From Nemertoderma westbladi (Eukaryota; Xenacoelomorpha; Nemertodermatida; Nemertodermatidae), in assembly GCA_032718475.1 (NCBI GenBank), contig JAUCBJ010002756.1, positions 1-64,000 on the forward strand: 64,000 nucleotides of DNA, given 5' to 3'. The position numbers were made by a program, and so were the translations under genes. Every line of letters starts with the position of its first letter. Within the stretch, counting starts at the first letter, position 1. Under the pieces are notes generated by a model. That model was not told where the DNA came from and searched no databases. It saw only the letters and a program-made list of their open reading frames with translations. Shown here piece after piece: positions 50,001 to 51,503 of this stretch.

Positions 50001-51503
50001 CATTATGGTTAAATAATAACTGCAGTGTAACTTTTTAGATATCGTCGCGTCGGAGACTTTTTTTTTGTAGTTAAAGAATTAAAGCGAAAATAAAAATTCT
50101 GAGTCATCCAGTAAGGAGAAGAGAGGGACTCTATACCAGTAAGGAGAAGAGAGGGACTCTATACCAGTAAGGAGGAGAGAGGGACTCTATACCAGTAAGG
50201 AGGAAAGAGGGACGCTATATCAGTAAGGAGGAGAGAGAGACGGGTGTAATATTTACAAAGTTAACAGTGGCTGGCCGGTCGCGGTACAAACCTGAGAACA
50301 AATCCCGCCGAATCAATTCGTCTGCGTTTCTGTTAGCGAACAGTTGCGAAGTATCCCACTTAGCTGGATGCGCTGACGGAACGGAATTAATCGGCAAATC
50401 GTGTTGGCTGAACGCAAATCCTCCTCCCACAAACAGTTGGGTATCCTTATGATGGCTGGAAAAACAAAGTACAGTAATAGTAATAGTATCAGACACATAG
50501 ACGGATTTCAATTTATGCGCATACACCTATGGAGATGCACTTATATTTATCAGGTTACTTAGCCAGATCCTCATAGTCCGATGTTACATTTACGAAATTT
50601 CAAATATTCATAAACTATATTATGTATTCGACCCAGCCAGGCCTCAGTACACGTCCCTCACTCACTCCATAGCATATACAGCTGCGTGGGTCTACTAACC
50701 AACTACTGTAGTACACATACAGCTGCCCGAGTCTCCTAACCAACTACTGTAGTACACATACAGCTGCCTGGGTCTCCTAACCAACTACTGTAGTACACGT
50801 CCCTCACCCACTCCATAGCATATACAGCTGTGAGGGTCTCCTAACCAACTACTGTAGTACACGTCCCTCACTCACTCCATAACATATACAGCTGTGCGGG
50901 TCTCCTAACCAACTACTGTAGTACACATACAGCTGCCCGGGTCTCCTAGCCAACTACTGTAGTACACATACAGCTGCCCGGGTCTCCTAACCAACTACTG
51001 TAGTACACGACCCTCACTCACTCCATAGCATATACAGCTGCCCGGGTCTCCTAACCAACTACTGTAGTACACGTCCCTCACTCACTCCATAGCACATACA
51101 GCTGTGAGGGTCCCCTAACCAACTACAGTAGTACACGTCCCTCACTCACTCCATAGCATATACAGCTGTGAGGGTCTCCTAACCAACTACTGTAGTACAA
51201 GCCCCTCACTCACTCCATAACATATACAGCTGCGTGGGTCTCCTAACCAACTACACTGTAGTATACGACCCTCACTCACTCCATAACATAAGCTGCTGTG
51301 CGTGGTCTTACAACCAGTCGCGACGAATTTCCTCTCCTTAATGCGTTCGCCGATTGTTCTCGAGAAGTCGCTGGTCTGACGTCCAATCGCCTCGCATTTC
51401 CCACTCGCGGGTAATTTGTCGATATCTGGCGAGTTGTTCCTGGTCGTCCAACATTTTTGACGGAAAAGAAACTTCCCAACTGTTGCCGGGGATCCTTATG
51501 CAT
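2744..51503 (-). CDS. Unidentified large gene, proline-rich protein, 17 exons (gene span)
   Basis: This is a hand-built model on the minus strand. Going 5' to 3' the exons are 51280-51503, 50292-50455, 38688-38853, 37150-37294, 35195-35209, 35022-35115, 34083-34196, 27460-27621, 26973-27107, 26701-26868, 26365-26558, 25691-25829, 25422-25540, 16229-16425, 6259-6301, 5739-5873 and 2744-2836. Every junction is GT-AG, every phase agrees with the next, and the sum is 2307 nt with one terminal TGA. The product would be 768 residues: an Arg/Ser-rich N-terminus, a charged middle, then about 250 residues dominated by Pro and Lys, and an acidic C-terminal part. I see no catalytic domain, signal peptide or membrane segment, and I do not recognise the family. 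A scaffold or cytoskeletal role would be a guess. The weakest points are the first exon's frame and the 15-nt microexon. Most introns are packed with transposons and satellites. Confidence 0.72.
2949..3018. repeat. Palindromic MITE-like fragment
   Basis: AACGCTGCAAAGTA is followed after one base by its exact reverse complement, giving a 14-bp-arm palindrome near 2951-2979. A third copy of the same arm follows at about 3000-3013. The arm sequence recurs in the MITE at 3487-3630, so this looks like a rearranged relative of it. Confidence 0.6.
3487..3630. mobile_element. Foldback MITE, 144 bp
   Basis: The ends are perfect 19-bp terminal inverted repeats (3487-3505 and 3612-3630, starting TACATCATTGTG). 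The 7-base inner arm CAGCGTT (3515-3521) pairs with AACGCTG (3592-3598). It has no coding capacity. The right arm contains a small hairpin TGCAAAG-8 nt-CTTTGCA. The element is related to the copy at 34470-34572 and the fragment at 2949-3018. Confidence 0.75.
3856..5394 (+). CDS. BTB-BACK-TLDc domain protein, single exon, 512 aa
   Basis: The protein has an N-terminal BTB/POZ fold (about residues 45-150; hallmark DMVFLIG, YAHRLII, RYIYTG). A BACK-like helical region follows (about 180-295; PLDKFSMEENEIW then AVIRWACHQ). The C-terminal TLDc domain covers about 335-512 (LLYRASRDGY, SICGGYTDVPWSS, FGSGPDLLI). BTB-BACK proteins usually act as dimeric substrate adaptors for Cullin-3 ubiquitin ligases, and TLDc domains occur in stress-related proteins; the combination is known in animals and protists. 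I chose the ATG at 3856 (A at -3). The frame can be read upstream from a TTG at 3841, but an in-frame TAA at 3811 closes it. The gene is intronless and complete, with AATAAA at 5497-5502. It lies inside the last intron of the large minus-strand gene, in antisense orientation, so it may be a retrocopy that kept its frame. The precise substrate is unknown. Confidence 0.9.
   Translation: MNPEEIPSDSADLQFIDSQLQLVHNPSDIRYPDILVKDLENLMNDHESADMVFLIGPELTIIYAHRLIIWLRCRKYRFYKSEMFQNLQQDPPQFLKVIQQGYNVQCFRLVLRYIYTGHIVLDDDVVFNCLALSHELGLSDLMSACEEHILIMLDVNNACYLLTSVLRLTAHSDKGASHSVSEDHIIETIIQYICDHVDYVSGPMTSWNSLSKDALLMLLPLDKFSMEENEIWRAVIRWACHQLEININHETWNDQDHEQLSNLLVDVLPHIRTLLIDNQIFAEEVEPTRLFSRDDILGRFKLSAIPSEMRHMVGDPRARPRHRFSLFKDSEILSGNNRHLQRYLGLWNGNLEDDWMLLYRASRDGYSSNEFHKKADGYIPTMTIVLGVNDSICGGYTDVPWSSKDVKSKSKTHKTSSTSYLFSIKNTEKATPTKFPIQMANFATVHSAEHGPVFGSGPDLLIANNCNVNRDSLSRFPHTYMAMEQSSTILMGSTTFSVKDYEVFTLKRNYCQ
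5497..5502 (+). terminator. Poly(A) signal AATAAA of the BTB-TLDc gene
   Basis: A canonical AATAAA lies about 100 bp after the TAA stop at 5392-5394, with no intervening gene. Confidence 0.7.
5739..5873 (-). CDS. Large gene, exon 16
   Basis: This 45-codon exon lies between the acceptor TTTACAG and the donor GTAAGT, phase 0 to phase 0. The peptide is acidic (NDEKPNTEVEAPVELTLNEV near its start, ending SRRSVDYGF). Both splice sites are strong. Confidence 0.8.
6259..6301 (-). CDS. Large gene, exon 15
   Basis: This 43-nt exon follows the acceptor TGTGTTTTAG and ends at the donor GTAACT. It enters in phase 2 and leaves in phase 0, encoding 14 residues, RERVPAYRRVFDSV. These phases are exactly what joins the exon at 16229-16425 (ends phase 2) to the exon at 5739-5873. 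Confidence 0.65.
6302..6895. other. Intron with homopolymers and repeat fragments
   Basis: A long G run lies near 6617-6634 and a long C run near 6788-6812. About 6683-6735 is a single diverged copy of the 67-bp repeat found at 16935-18812. The stretch 6747-6840 (GGGGCGTTCATAAAGTACGTCA, then TTTTGGACCCC and GTCACAAAGTATCACG) resembles a dispersed repeat end, but only one end is visible. Confidence 0.4.
6896..16250. repeat. 40-bp satellite array, about 9.35 kb
   Basis: The basic unit is 40 bp (TTGGCGTTTGGTTAGTCGTT plus 20 more ending TACGTACGG). A frequent 27-bp variant lacks 13 bp between two GTTT microhomologies. I estimate about 240 units. Larger blocks are duplicated: rare variants recur at a 1041-bp spacing (11411/12452, 11781/12822, 11911/12952) and at about 920 bp (6961/7881). 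The right edge overlaps the 3' end of an exon of the large minus-strand gene, and each unit carries that exon's splice donor (CCAACC then GTACGT on the minus strand). It has no coding content of its own. Confidence 0.95.
16229..16425 (-). CDS. Large gene, exon 14 (proline-rich)
   Basis: This exon of 65 codons plus 2 nt follows the acceptor CATATTTAG. Phase is 0 in, 2 out. Composition is strongly Pro-rich (PKPASPPPPPPP at the start, EPQPPEPNIP near the end), like the three exons before it. The last 25 or so nucleotides and the donor GTACGT are identical to a unit of the 40-bp satellite that begins here. Confidence 0.75.
16426..16934. other. Intron with short repeats
   Basis: No gene is seen. 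'CTTTTGTTGTCC'-type phrases are repeated near 16588-16640. A segment of about 75 bp (dissimilar copies at 16665-16725 and 16730-16790, containing 'CTGTCAGACAGTTGATTTC') is repeated. Confidence 0.4.
16935..18812. repeat. 67-bp minisatellite
   Basis: About 28 units of about 67 bp contain AGGTTACAGAGGCGGGATTT, CTAACCAAAACAATAAACG and GAGGGAAAGGAGC. Copies differ by point changes; some carry CCTTTCTAACC in place of ATTTTCTAACC. Lone diverged copies lie at about 6683-6735 and 54757-54803. Confidence 0.9.
18813..19511. other. Intron with ACCGGT-rich DNA and a 101-bp tandem duplication
   Basis: The segment 18813-18905 is rich in ACCGGTACC and TAGGCCTAC motifs. A block beginning ATACCGGTACTGATAG is present twice, at about 18971 and 19072, with a few differences. 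Sequence just before 19512 probably belongs to the 5' region of the Penelope-like element split by the LINE. Confidence 0.5.
19512..21229 (+). mobile_element. 5'-truncated LINE A with 18-bp target-site duplication
   Basis: The same 18 bases (ATACTTAGCTCTCTCTGA) lie at 19512-19529 and 21212-21229 and bracket the element. The body (19530-21211) starts inside ORF2 and ends with a short (TAG)n tail, as target-primed insertion produces. It sits in the 5' part of a Penelope-like element. Confidence 0.85.
19555..21165 (+). pseudogene. LINE A ORF2 reverse transcriptase (5'-truncated)
   Basis: This 536-codon open frame encodes a non-LTR reverse transcriptase. Motifs include RASGVDGVPPE (about 42), the fingers/palm region VPVPKKGNLTLYGSFRGISL, the catalytic VDFFKAFDSV (about 168) and FADDL (about 278). 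The C-terminal part typical of such LINEs follows (RLFRAAVVPVLLYGS, then RLRFAGHC and MGDRELWRC). The N-terminal endonuclease is missing because of 5' truncation, and the first codon of the frame is not an ATG, so this is not a functional ORF2. The frame has no internal stops and is nearly identical to the copy at 31002-31646, so the insertion is recent. Clade is uncertain (an RTE-like or related APE-type LINE). Confidence 0.85.
21341..22190 (+). repeat. Six in-frame 162-bp repeats in the Penelope-like element
   Basis: Starts of the unit (CCAACTACCGGCCAAACGG) fall at about 21341, 21503, 21665, 21827, 21989 and 22151, a constant 162-bp spacing. The unit is 54 codons long and open (containing TTGQTATLISQQPVVP). 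A single G-to-T change makes a stop near 21932 in one copy. Synonymous-looking differences are few, so the expansion is recent. Confidence 0.85.
21956..22627 (+). pseudogene. Penelope-like RT, N-terminal part
   Basis: After the last 54-residue repeats the frame encodes a helical segment (FPPKQRKALKELIDLRD) and then DKTGNVIVLNLEEKD and YKLLSCDPTPEFTKIL. This matches the region that precedes the RT fingers in Penelope-like elements, where a 'D-K-G' motif and a 'Y..L..DPT' motif are usual. It ends in a premature TAA. Confidence 0.7.
22671..23510 (+). pseudogene. Penelope-like reverse transcriptase core
   Basis: Landmarks of the Penelope RT family are present: WKDHKP and GRPIIAS (fingers), TLDIVDRFTNI in place of the family's usual 'S-L-F-T-N-I-P' motif, GGAMGGSVS, the catalytic YRKVVDDGF (about residue 183; normally YVDD), FLDMTI and PYKKPCSNK. 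The changes at the palm motif, and in-frame stops just after 23508, show the enzyme is decayed. It is related to telomerase reverse transcriptase at family level. Confidence 0.8.
23790..24264 (+). pseudogene. GIY-YIG endonuclease domain of the Penelope-like element
   Basis: A Cys-rich segment (CKTKGCLTCHSV at about 23850, then FTCRSTNV) leads into the nuclease (VLYTIRC, DQFYLGETMQRLHLRMNNHR, then HF and ESWYINTLRPPLN). The order CCHH-like motif then GIY-YIG is the normal C-terminus of a Penelope element. The frame is open from about 23790 to TAA at 24264. A GIY-YIG nuclease makes the nick that starts integration in these elements. Confidence 0.8.
24291..25421. other. Penelope 3' region and intron
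   Basis: The phrase TAATATTGGTGCT or a close variant occurs near 24313, 24371, 24568 and 24691. At about 24892-24925 is CGCCTGAAGAAGGGTTTAGG followed by CCCGAAAGGCC, a self-complementary block near the end of the Penelope copy, followed by an (AAT)n run. No cellular exon is seen until 25422. Confidence 0.45.
25422..25540 (-). CDS. Large gene, exon 13 (proline/lysine-rich)
   Basis: Acceptor ATATTTTTAG, donor GTCTGT; phase 1 in, 0 out. It encodes 39 whole codons dominated by Pro, Thr, Arg and a Lys run (PKPKPKPKKKKPK at the end). It joins in frame to the exons on both sides. Confidence 0.75.
25691..25829 (-). CDS. Large gene, exon 12 (proline-rich)
   Basis: Acceptor TTTATTCGCAG, donor GTAGTT; phase 0 in, 1 out. 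The peptide has KPKPPTPSPPPRIESPDSGI, then runs of PPPTPPPP. The Gly-rich plus-strand frame over the same DNA is its shadow. Confidence 0.8.
25830..26364. other. Intron, nothing recognised
   Basis: AT-rich intron between two proline-rich exons. No repeat, RNA or coding signal is seen. Confidence 0.5.
26365..26558 (-). CDS. Large gene, exon 11 (proline-rich)
   Basis: Acceptor TTTTTATAG, donor GTTAGT; phase 1 in, 0 out, 64 whole codons. It begins PKKWTGKKPEPKAK and continues with PPPPPPAAKPPPPKP. It starts with the same bases (CTCCGAAA) as the next exon upstream, which may point to exon duplication. Confidence 0.8.
26701..26868 (-). CDS. Large gene, exon 10 (charged)
   Basis: Acceptor TTATTTTAG, strong donor GTAAGT; phase 1 to 1, 55 whole codons. 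The peptide is highly charged (KDRKFEFEFDEMKKIESKKP). It begins PKAFSLKKN, similar to the start of the following exon. Confidence 0.85.
26973..27107 (-). CDS. Large gene, exon 9 (charged)
   Basis: Acceptor TTTTACTTAG, donor GTACTA; phase 1 to 1, 44 whole codons. The peptide runs EDWRPDKELSRKLKHPP, then VEEKKDRGKLYK. It joins in frame with both neighbours. Confidence 0.8.
27215..27475. repeat. 64-bp minisatellite spanning an exon's splice donor
   Basis: Units of 64 bp repeat the last 45 or so coding bases of the adjacent exon, its donor (GAAG then GTTAGT on the minus strand) and 15 bp of intron. Donor copies (CCACTAAC on plus) start at about 27260, 27324, 27388 and 27452; the last is the real exon end. 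A degenerate half copy lies before 27240. Confidence 0.9.
27460..27621 (-). CDS. Large gene, exon 8
   Basis: Acceptor ATTTACCGCAG, donor GTTAGT; phase 1 to 1, 53 whole codons. It begins LDNELEDLLVQRPLS and ends PVAPPVPDE. Reading past the donor gives a stop (GGT TAG) at once, so only the first donor of the array can give a full protein. Confidence 0.8.
27622..28089. other. Intron, nothing recognised
   Basis: AT-rich intronic DNA with a few GTAC/TACAGTA-rich words near 27930-27985. No gene or clear repeat is seen. Confidence 0.45.
28090..28162 (+). repeat. tRNA-derived SINE head (Val-like)
   Basis: A-box TAGCTAAATGG (28097-28107) and B-box CAGTTCGATCC (28140-28150) have tRNA spacing, and a CTTACAA loop would give a valine-type TAC anticodon. 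The anticodon stem (TCAGA against CCCGG) does not pair, so a functional tRNA is unlikely. Confidence 0.55.
28226..28512 (+). pseudogene. LINE B ORF1, C-terminal part
   Basis: The open frame encodes VTADNVKQYLRDEGIPF, then SFHITCTQDG and LMDPANWEENCVIRNY, and ends in TGA. The 'D-P-x-x-W-P...V-R-x-F-Y'-like ending is common to RNA-binding ORF1 proteins of invertebrate LINEs. The start is missing. Confidence 0.6.
28913..29088. repeat. 88-bp tandem duplication inside the LINE B endonuclease
   Basis: The segment starting TAAACCTGCCAGAGGACG occurs at 28913-29000 and again at 29001-29088 with at most one difference. As 88 is not a multiple of three, it breaks the endonuclease frame at the junction. 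Confidence 0.9.
29080..29480 (+). pseudogene. LINE B APE-like endonuclease fragment
   Basis: The catalytic motif LTGDFNCRIDDDSDD (G-D-F-N of the APE family) follows an ISCYFAPG segment. The family's next landmark, a 'Y-S-W...D-L' motif, is separated from it by an insert and found at about 30925-30955 (YYSWNGQSTIDLVFVDD). The frame runs into a C homopolymer at about 29496. Confidence 0.75.
29490..30830. other. Insert and AT-rich DNA splitting LINE B
   Basis: Two related segments, at about 29599-29710 and 29752-29880, share AAGCCAGGTGGTTTATA, AACGCAGTACTCGT and TCGTTGCG. They look like tandem or paired copies of a short non-autonomous element. The rest (29900-30830) is AT-rich and shows no gene. 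Confidence 0.4.
31002..31646 (-). mobile_element. LINE A, 5'-truncated copy inserted in LINE B
   Basis: This is a reversed copy of the LINE A 3' end (matching about 20557-21197). It is flanked by CTGTTAAGCCA at 30991-31001 and 31647-31657, with a second tandem occurrence at 31660-31670. The short target-site duplication supports target-primed insertion. The encoded 193 residues (31035-31616) differ from the other copy at one position (KSGED against KSSED). Confidence 0.9.
31710..33761 (+). pseudogene. LINE B reverse transcriptase
   Basis: This open frame encodes a non-LTR RT: GKATGPDGISNE, LPLFKGKGTKSEPGNYRG, the catalytic FIDFTKAFDSVN and MYADDLVIAG (about residue 425), then a C-terminal CCHC-like zinc knuckle (CCLCSCQATEATHYINC). 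The frame is open back to the LINE A insertion point. The RT itself has no stop, but the element lacks an intact endonuclease. Length after the insertion (683 codons) is normal for RT plus tail. Confidence 0.85.
33762..34082. other. LINE B 3' UTR and intron
   Basis: AT-rich; AATAAA at about 33881 and a short CGATTCAATTCAAAA end at about 33908 mark the likely tail of LINE B. Nothing else is seen. Confidence 0.45.
34083..34196 (-). CDS. Large gene, exon 7
   Basis: Acceptor ATATTTTTAG, donor GTTAGT; phase 1 to 1, 37 whole codons. A Ser/Thr/Gln-rich disordered peptide (KLPSLSMYSTKRDQTPG, then SIPSSRGQPSP). Confidence 0.8.
34470..34572. mobile_element. Foldback MITE, about 103 bp
   Basis: The left end CATTGTTCATAATTAGCAC pairs with the right end (reverse complement CATTGTTCATAAAATAGCAC). 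The centre (CCCTCGCTGTGCCGTACG) resembles that of the MITE at 3487-3630. The right arm has the hairpin TCATAAA-7 nt-TTTATGA. No coding capacity. Confidence 0.65.
34831..35036. repeat. 26-bp minisatellite spanning an exon's splice donor
   Basis: Eight units, starting at 34831, 34857, 34883, 34907, 34933, 34959, 34985 and 35011, each hold GCCGCACTCACCGTATGACT. On the minus strand each unit reads TCATAAAGTCATACG then GTGAGTGCGG, the end of the adjacent exon plus its donor. One unit is 24 bp. Confidence 0.9.
35022..35115 (-). CDS. Large gene, exon 6
   Basis: Donor GTGAGT (the first unit of the 26-bp array), acceptor TTCTCTAATAG; phase 0 in, 1 out, 31 whole codons (IADKRPSQTEPIIIETREEF, ending LIKSY). 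An alternative acceptor 7 nt further in would start in phase 1. Confidence 0.8.
35195..35209 (-). CDS. Large gene, 15-nt microexon 5 (tentative)
   Basis: A good acceptor (TTTGTTTGCAG) and a donor GTACGT frame five codons (LRRLS), phase 0 to 0. The gene stays in frame with or without it, so it may be cassette-spliced or not real. A second donor (GTATAC) 4 nt on would change the phase. Confidence 0.4.
35210..37149. other. Intron with short tandem motifs
   Basis: Four copies of the 10-mer GATCCTACAG lie near 35773-35814, and repeated TTATCTTAG words at 36640-36715. No coding or RNA gene is recognised. Confidence 0.45.
37150..37294 (-). CDS. Large gene, exon 4
   Basis: Acceptor AATTGTTTAACAG, donor GTATGT; phase 2 in, 0 out, 48 codons. 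It reads TRSAGQSSRGGLRVQLML, then WSQQLLQLAEETKEYVAAK. The C-terminal half is helix-like. Confidence 0.8.
37819..38316 (+). CDS. Intronless coiled-coil protein, 165 aa, nested in an intron
   Basis: The protein is almost all helix-prone and charged, with heptad-like Leu/Ile spacing over about residues 1-130 (for example LRDKLVILQNDIDLLHDKV and NNRLRAANKSLRDDNKQL). A short non-coiled tail follows (WAPFLEDDPDM). I do not recognise a family; a dimeric structural or adaptor protein is the plain reading. The ATG is the first after an in-frame TAA at 37780. TAA at 38314-38316 is followed by AATAAA at 38333-38338, so the gene looks complete. It lies between two exons of the large gene, on the opposite strand. 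Lack of introns could mean a retrocopy, but no poly(A) tail or target duplication is visible. Confidence 0.8.
   Translation: MCESKVCRIYKESLEEKMSRYREDLNEMRKETLRMGYLRDKLVILQNDIDLLHDKVIHNYPKAIGSINLELEETIGQNKLLTVDNNRLRAANKSLRDDNKQLNDTVEQLILDIKGKEQRIQDMINMNYKAPDATAQAAEHRRWAPFLEDDPDMVGGLLVNSYKSA
38333..38338 (+). terminator. Poly(A) signal AATAAA of the coiled-coil gene
   Basis: Canonical AATAAA 17 bp after the stop codon at 38314-38316. Confidence 0.65.
38688..38853 (-). CDS. Large gene, exon 3
   Basis: Acceptor TTTAATCTAAAG, donor GTAGCC; phase 1 in, 2 out, 54 whole codons. It encodes VHTQVRFKEEGGVTVHVEGS and continues to a basic end (LDRKRKPSNRERYQRF). It joins to the exon at 37150-37294 through a split Arg codon. 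Confidence 0.8.
38854..39357. other. Intron, nothing recognised
   Basis: AT-rich DNA. The stretch 39000-39060 is slightly GC-rich (GGCCCAAG words) but shows no frame or repeat. Confidence 0.4.
39358..39860 (-). mobile_element. RTE-like LINE 3' end with its tail repeated four times
   Basis: The minus strand encodes a LINE C-terminus (RLRFSGHCWRSKYEVIPDL, then GRRSRGRPAITYIDQL and ENREAWKDLISTV). Its last 66 bp are then repeated in tandem at about 39366, 39431, 39497 and 39563 (starting ACTACTACTAGGTCGAGCGA). The 5' part is absent. Confidence 0.8.
40174..41559. repeat. 20-bp minisatellite split by a retroposon
   Basis: About 16 units (40174-40504) and about 27 units (41017-41559) of TTATGACCCTAGGTGTTTCC, with variants carrying GTATTTCC. 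The array is interrupted by the element at 40505-41017. Confidence 0.9.
40505..41017 (-). mobile_element. Short retroposon inserted in the 20-bp array
   Basis: A T run of about 19 at the left edge and a (TTGA)n tract at the right edge bracket about 500 bp of unique sequence in the array. Inside, a block of about 75 bp with ATTTCGGCACA and CAATACAGTTACTATTATTA is duplicated (about 40563-40610 and 40636-40677). If the T run is a poly(A) tail, the element is on the minus strand. Family unknown. Confidence 0.6.
41560..42239. other. Intron, nothing recognised
   Basis: AT-rich. It contains GTGCGCTCGCTCG (about 41582) and CCTCCCTCG (about 41912) words that resemble the MITE cores, but no complete element. 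Confidence 0.35.
42240..42596. repeat. 63-bp minisatellite, left block
   Basis: About six units with CTTCCACAGTAAACCCTTCC and CTGTTCACCACCATGGGTG. Its left edge (TTAAGCCAAGGAAT at about 42234) matches the reverse complement of the SINE at 56694-56925. It is one array with the block at 48084-49985, split by a copia element. Confidence 0.85.
42597..42797 (+). repeat. Copia 5' LTR
   Basis: 201 bp, TG...CA ends, same sequence as the 3' LTR as far as can be read. Confidence 0.9.
42799..42809 (+). promoter_or_regulatory. Copia primer-binding site
   Basis: TGGTAGCAGAG one base after the LTR, complementary to the end of animal initiator tRNA-Met including its CCA. The leader to 43279 then has repeated GCGTGATGGCGC words and no ORF. 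Confidence 0.8.
43280..47695 (+). CDS. Copia gag-pol polyprotein, 1471 aa
   Basis: A single open frame in copia order. Gag (about 1-330) has two CX2CX4HX4C zinc knuckles near 257 and 276 (CRVCDSIYHFQRDC and CNVCESVLHTDDLC). The aspartic protease has DTACTKT at about 351. Integrase has an HHCC-like motif (about 518-565), then the D, D and E positions within GLDLFF, TDNGGEF and NGITERH. Reverse transcriptase has ARLVVKGF (about 1019), KTAFLQ and HVDDLL (about 1161). RNase H has VDSSFG, SAETFALVEG and SDHKGLVQ (about 1317-1395). RT and RNase H after integrase is the copia order. No stop or frameshift interrupts it, so gag and pol are made without frameshifting. It lies in an intron of the large gene, on the opposite strand. 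Confidence 0.93.
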   Translation: MAMGNNSNRIPPPVFDPSGKNPNYRRWKKEILVWESITETSAAKQAATVILNLRGVAKDKALDLDVPALAVDGGLASLIRQLDETFLKEKEEDAYNNFVIFRNFCRNSNENVRDFVIKFESMVSNLKEFGLTFDDSILAAELIHKSNLSNSERKMILATAKLEFNDVKRHILRMMSDIGSGNSKLGTDESRFDSEELKTEIALEANFRNKKPSRFQSKSNLGTGTGRSFKPNSINTSKLPLPFTNSNVKGPNKNNRCRVCDSIYHFQRDCPHKSQCNVCESVLHTDDLCPHNESESDNEKMLIGCREDSGDNERNVYFLKHLFKNSVFLAKPTKKTNNFIRKTTDIYAILDTACTKTVSGTEWLETYKAIFNVNPSSRTTYSVYIFGGGEEKIAKQNYILDIPVNDITYKISVDVIEGSLPLLLSRPTMAKLQVMLDISANIATINGSAVQLVELISGHCAIPLIPGERLMNTALITDTADKRADNGDNRIDSSETERGKLQNPKSQLQLSYKEILKLHKQFAHPSKQTLIKLIEQSGLFVGESYITFVDEVMKDCAECKIHGRRKPSNPIVSLPLGKTCNDIIGLDLFFMEELNYSHGKPVLHVVDLFSRYSMTMILPNKLSTSVQSALLDKWCSIFGPPNKSVFTDNGGEFVAISFTELCNKLNMTHDVTAPYSPFSNGITERHNGLIKDIYCRIKSDNQSYSDYKILTMATFVKNAWPNHNGFSPHQIMFGRGPNIGGVLTDNLCALDNSQSVSKSVIEHIALLNDVREQFAKSDASSRVRRALQRNIRPSNSEVVNGDAVYYYNTAGKWCGPAKVVAVKGSEILVGHGSRYIRCHRSEIKLHDSAKLGFGSEFKETEDTDMIVEDYSHSGSVGTSDPEELPAINKVKQVNPNGSTSESYSDNLNASSANYDDAMMPSMESTSIDNCEVMEEPILSEVSSKYPTRERKPPEFYGYFGEQRPTPLLDTEAAKEQELLNWLQNDVYTEVYEVPSKANIVQTRWVITEKDVEGIKFTKARLVVKGFQDKEDPISFSPTCDKTSIRTLLSMASLFKWDLWVIDIKTAFLQSNNFDSDRVIYAVPPPEYINKLSTKSKEIKAANVFWKLNKAVYGLQDACRYCYHKLQEELFVLGNFQNQFDPALYTNYDEHDRLVGMIATHVDDLLIGGVNGLPKVREGIAQLLKVGKVRRIKDTWTKFLGVCIRQLDNGSYEISQEQYIEGIDFEVIDKDSELSCKSYFKSTLGKLMWVSTNTRPDIGFIVGSLSQINSPNADDIALLNKTVRKIKSEKVILKYYHPETADPPEAVRSTIPNLYVFVDSSFGNPSRLAIYIFWGHYLLYWASRCCRRVTKSTLSAETFALVEGVDMGRYIQMFMKSILRSDLIDCHFYSDHKGLVQDLYNGKIPIEKRLAIDFAFIKELVVDIEKLKWIPTKLQIADTLTKAKSQSVVLLKRILNDPFVMYELLENLTGHV
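47855..47882 (+). promoter_or_regulatory. Copia polypurine tract
   Basis: An A/G-only run (AAAAAAAAAAGGAAAGAAAC, then GGAAGA) directly before the 3' LTR, the usual plus-strand primer site. Confidence 0.75.
47883..48083 (+). repeat. Copia 3' LTR
   Basis: 201 bp, matching the 5' LTR; followed by the AACCC target duplicate. Confidence 0.9.
48084..49985. repeat. 63-bp minisatellite, right block
   Basis: About 30 units of 63 bp. Since 63 is a multiple of three, minus-strand frames of up to 217 codons stay open (repeating VVNRHYFGKQSGR), but several registers are open at once, so no protein is called. Longer duplicated blocks are present (48840-49090 resembles 49090-49250 and 49420-49520). Confidence 0.9.
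50108..50235. repeat. 28-bp minisatellite
   Basis: About five units of CCAGTAAGGAGAAGAGAGGG plus ACTCTATA, differing at single positions. It begins about 55 bp past the donor of the exon at 50292-50455. Confidence 0.8.
50292..50455 (-). CDS. Large gene, exon 2
   Basis: Acceptor TTTGTTTTTCCAG (strong), donor GTTTGT; phase 2 in, 1 out, 54 whole codons. It encodes HHKDTQLFVGGGFAFSQHDL, then KWDTSQLFANRNADELIRRD. The other two frames carry stops or read poorly. Confidence 0.8.
50640..51290. repeat. 64/41-bp minisatellite touching an exon end
   Basis: Long units (64 bp: GTACACGTCCCTCACTCACT, then CCATAGCATATACAGCTG) alternate with 41-bp units that lack 23 bp. On the minus strand the long unit contains TATGTTATGGA then GTGAGTGAGG, the proposed end and donor of the adjacent exon. 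Confidence 0.85.
51280..51503 (-). CDS. Large gene, exon 1 (start exon, frame uncertain)
   Basis: The frame beginning with ATG at 51501-51503 runs 74 codons without a stop to a GTGAGT donor at 51279 and joins the next exon in phase 2. It encodes MHKDPRQQLGSFFSVKNVGR and a basic Arg/Ser/Thr stretch. A rival reading uses the adjacent frame (SKMLDDQEQLARYRQITREW), which looks more like ordinary protein. That frame hits TAA at about 51345 unless the base calls there differ, and would use a GTAAGA donor at 51311. The ATG follows an AG, so it could also be an internal exon. Confidence 0.5.
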
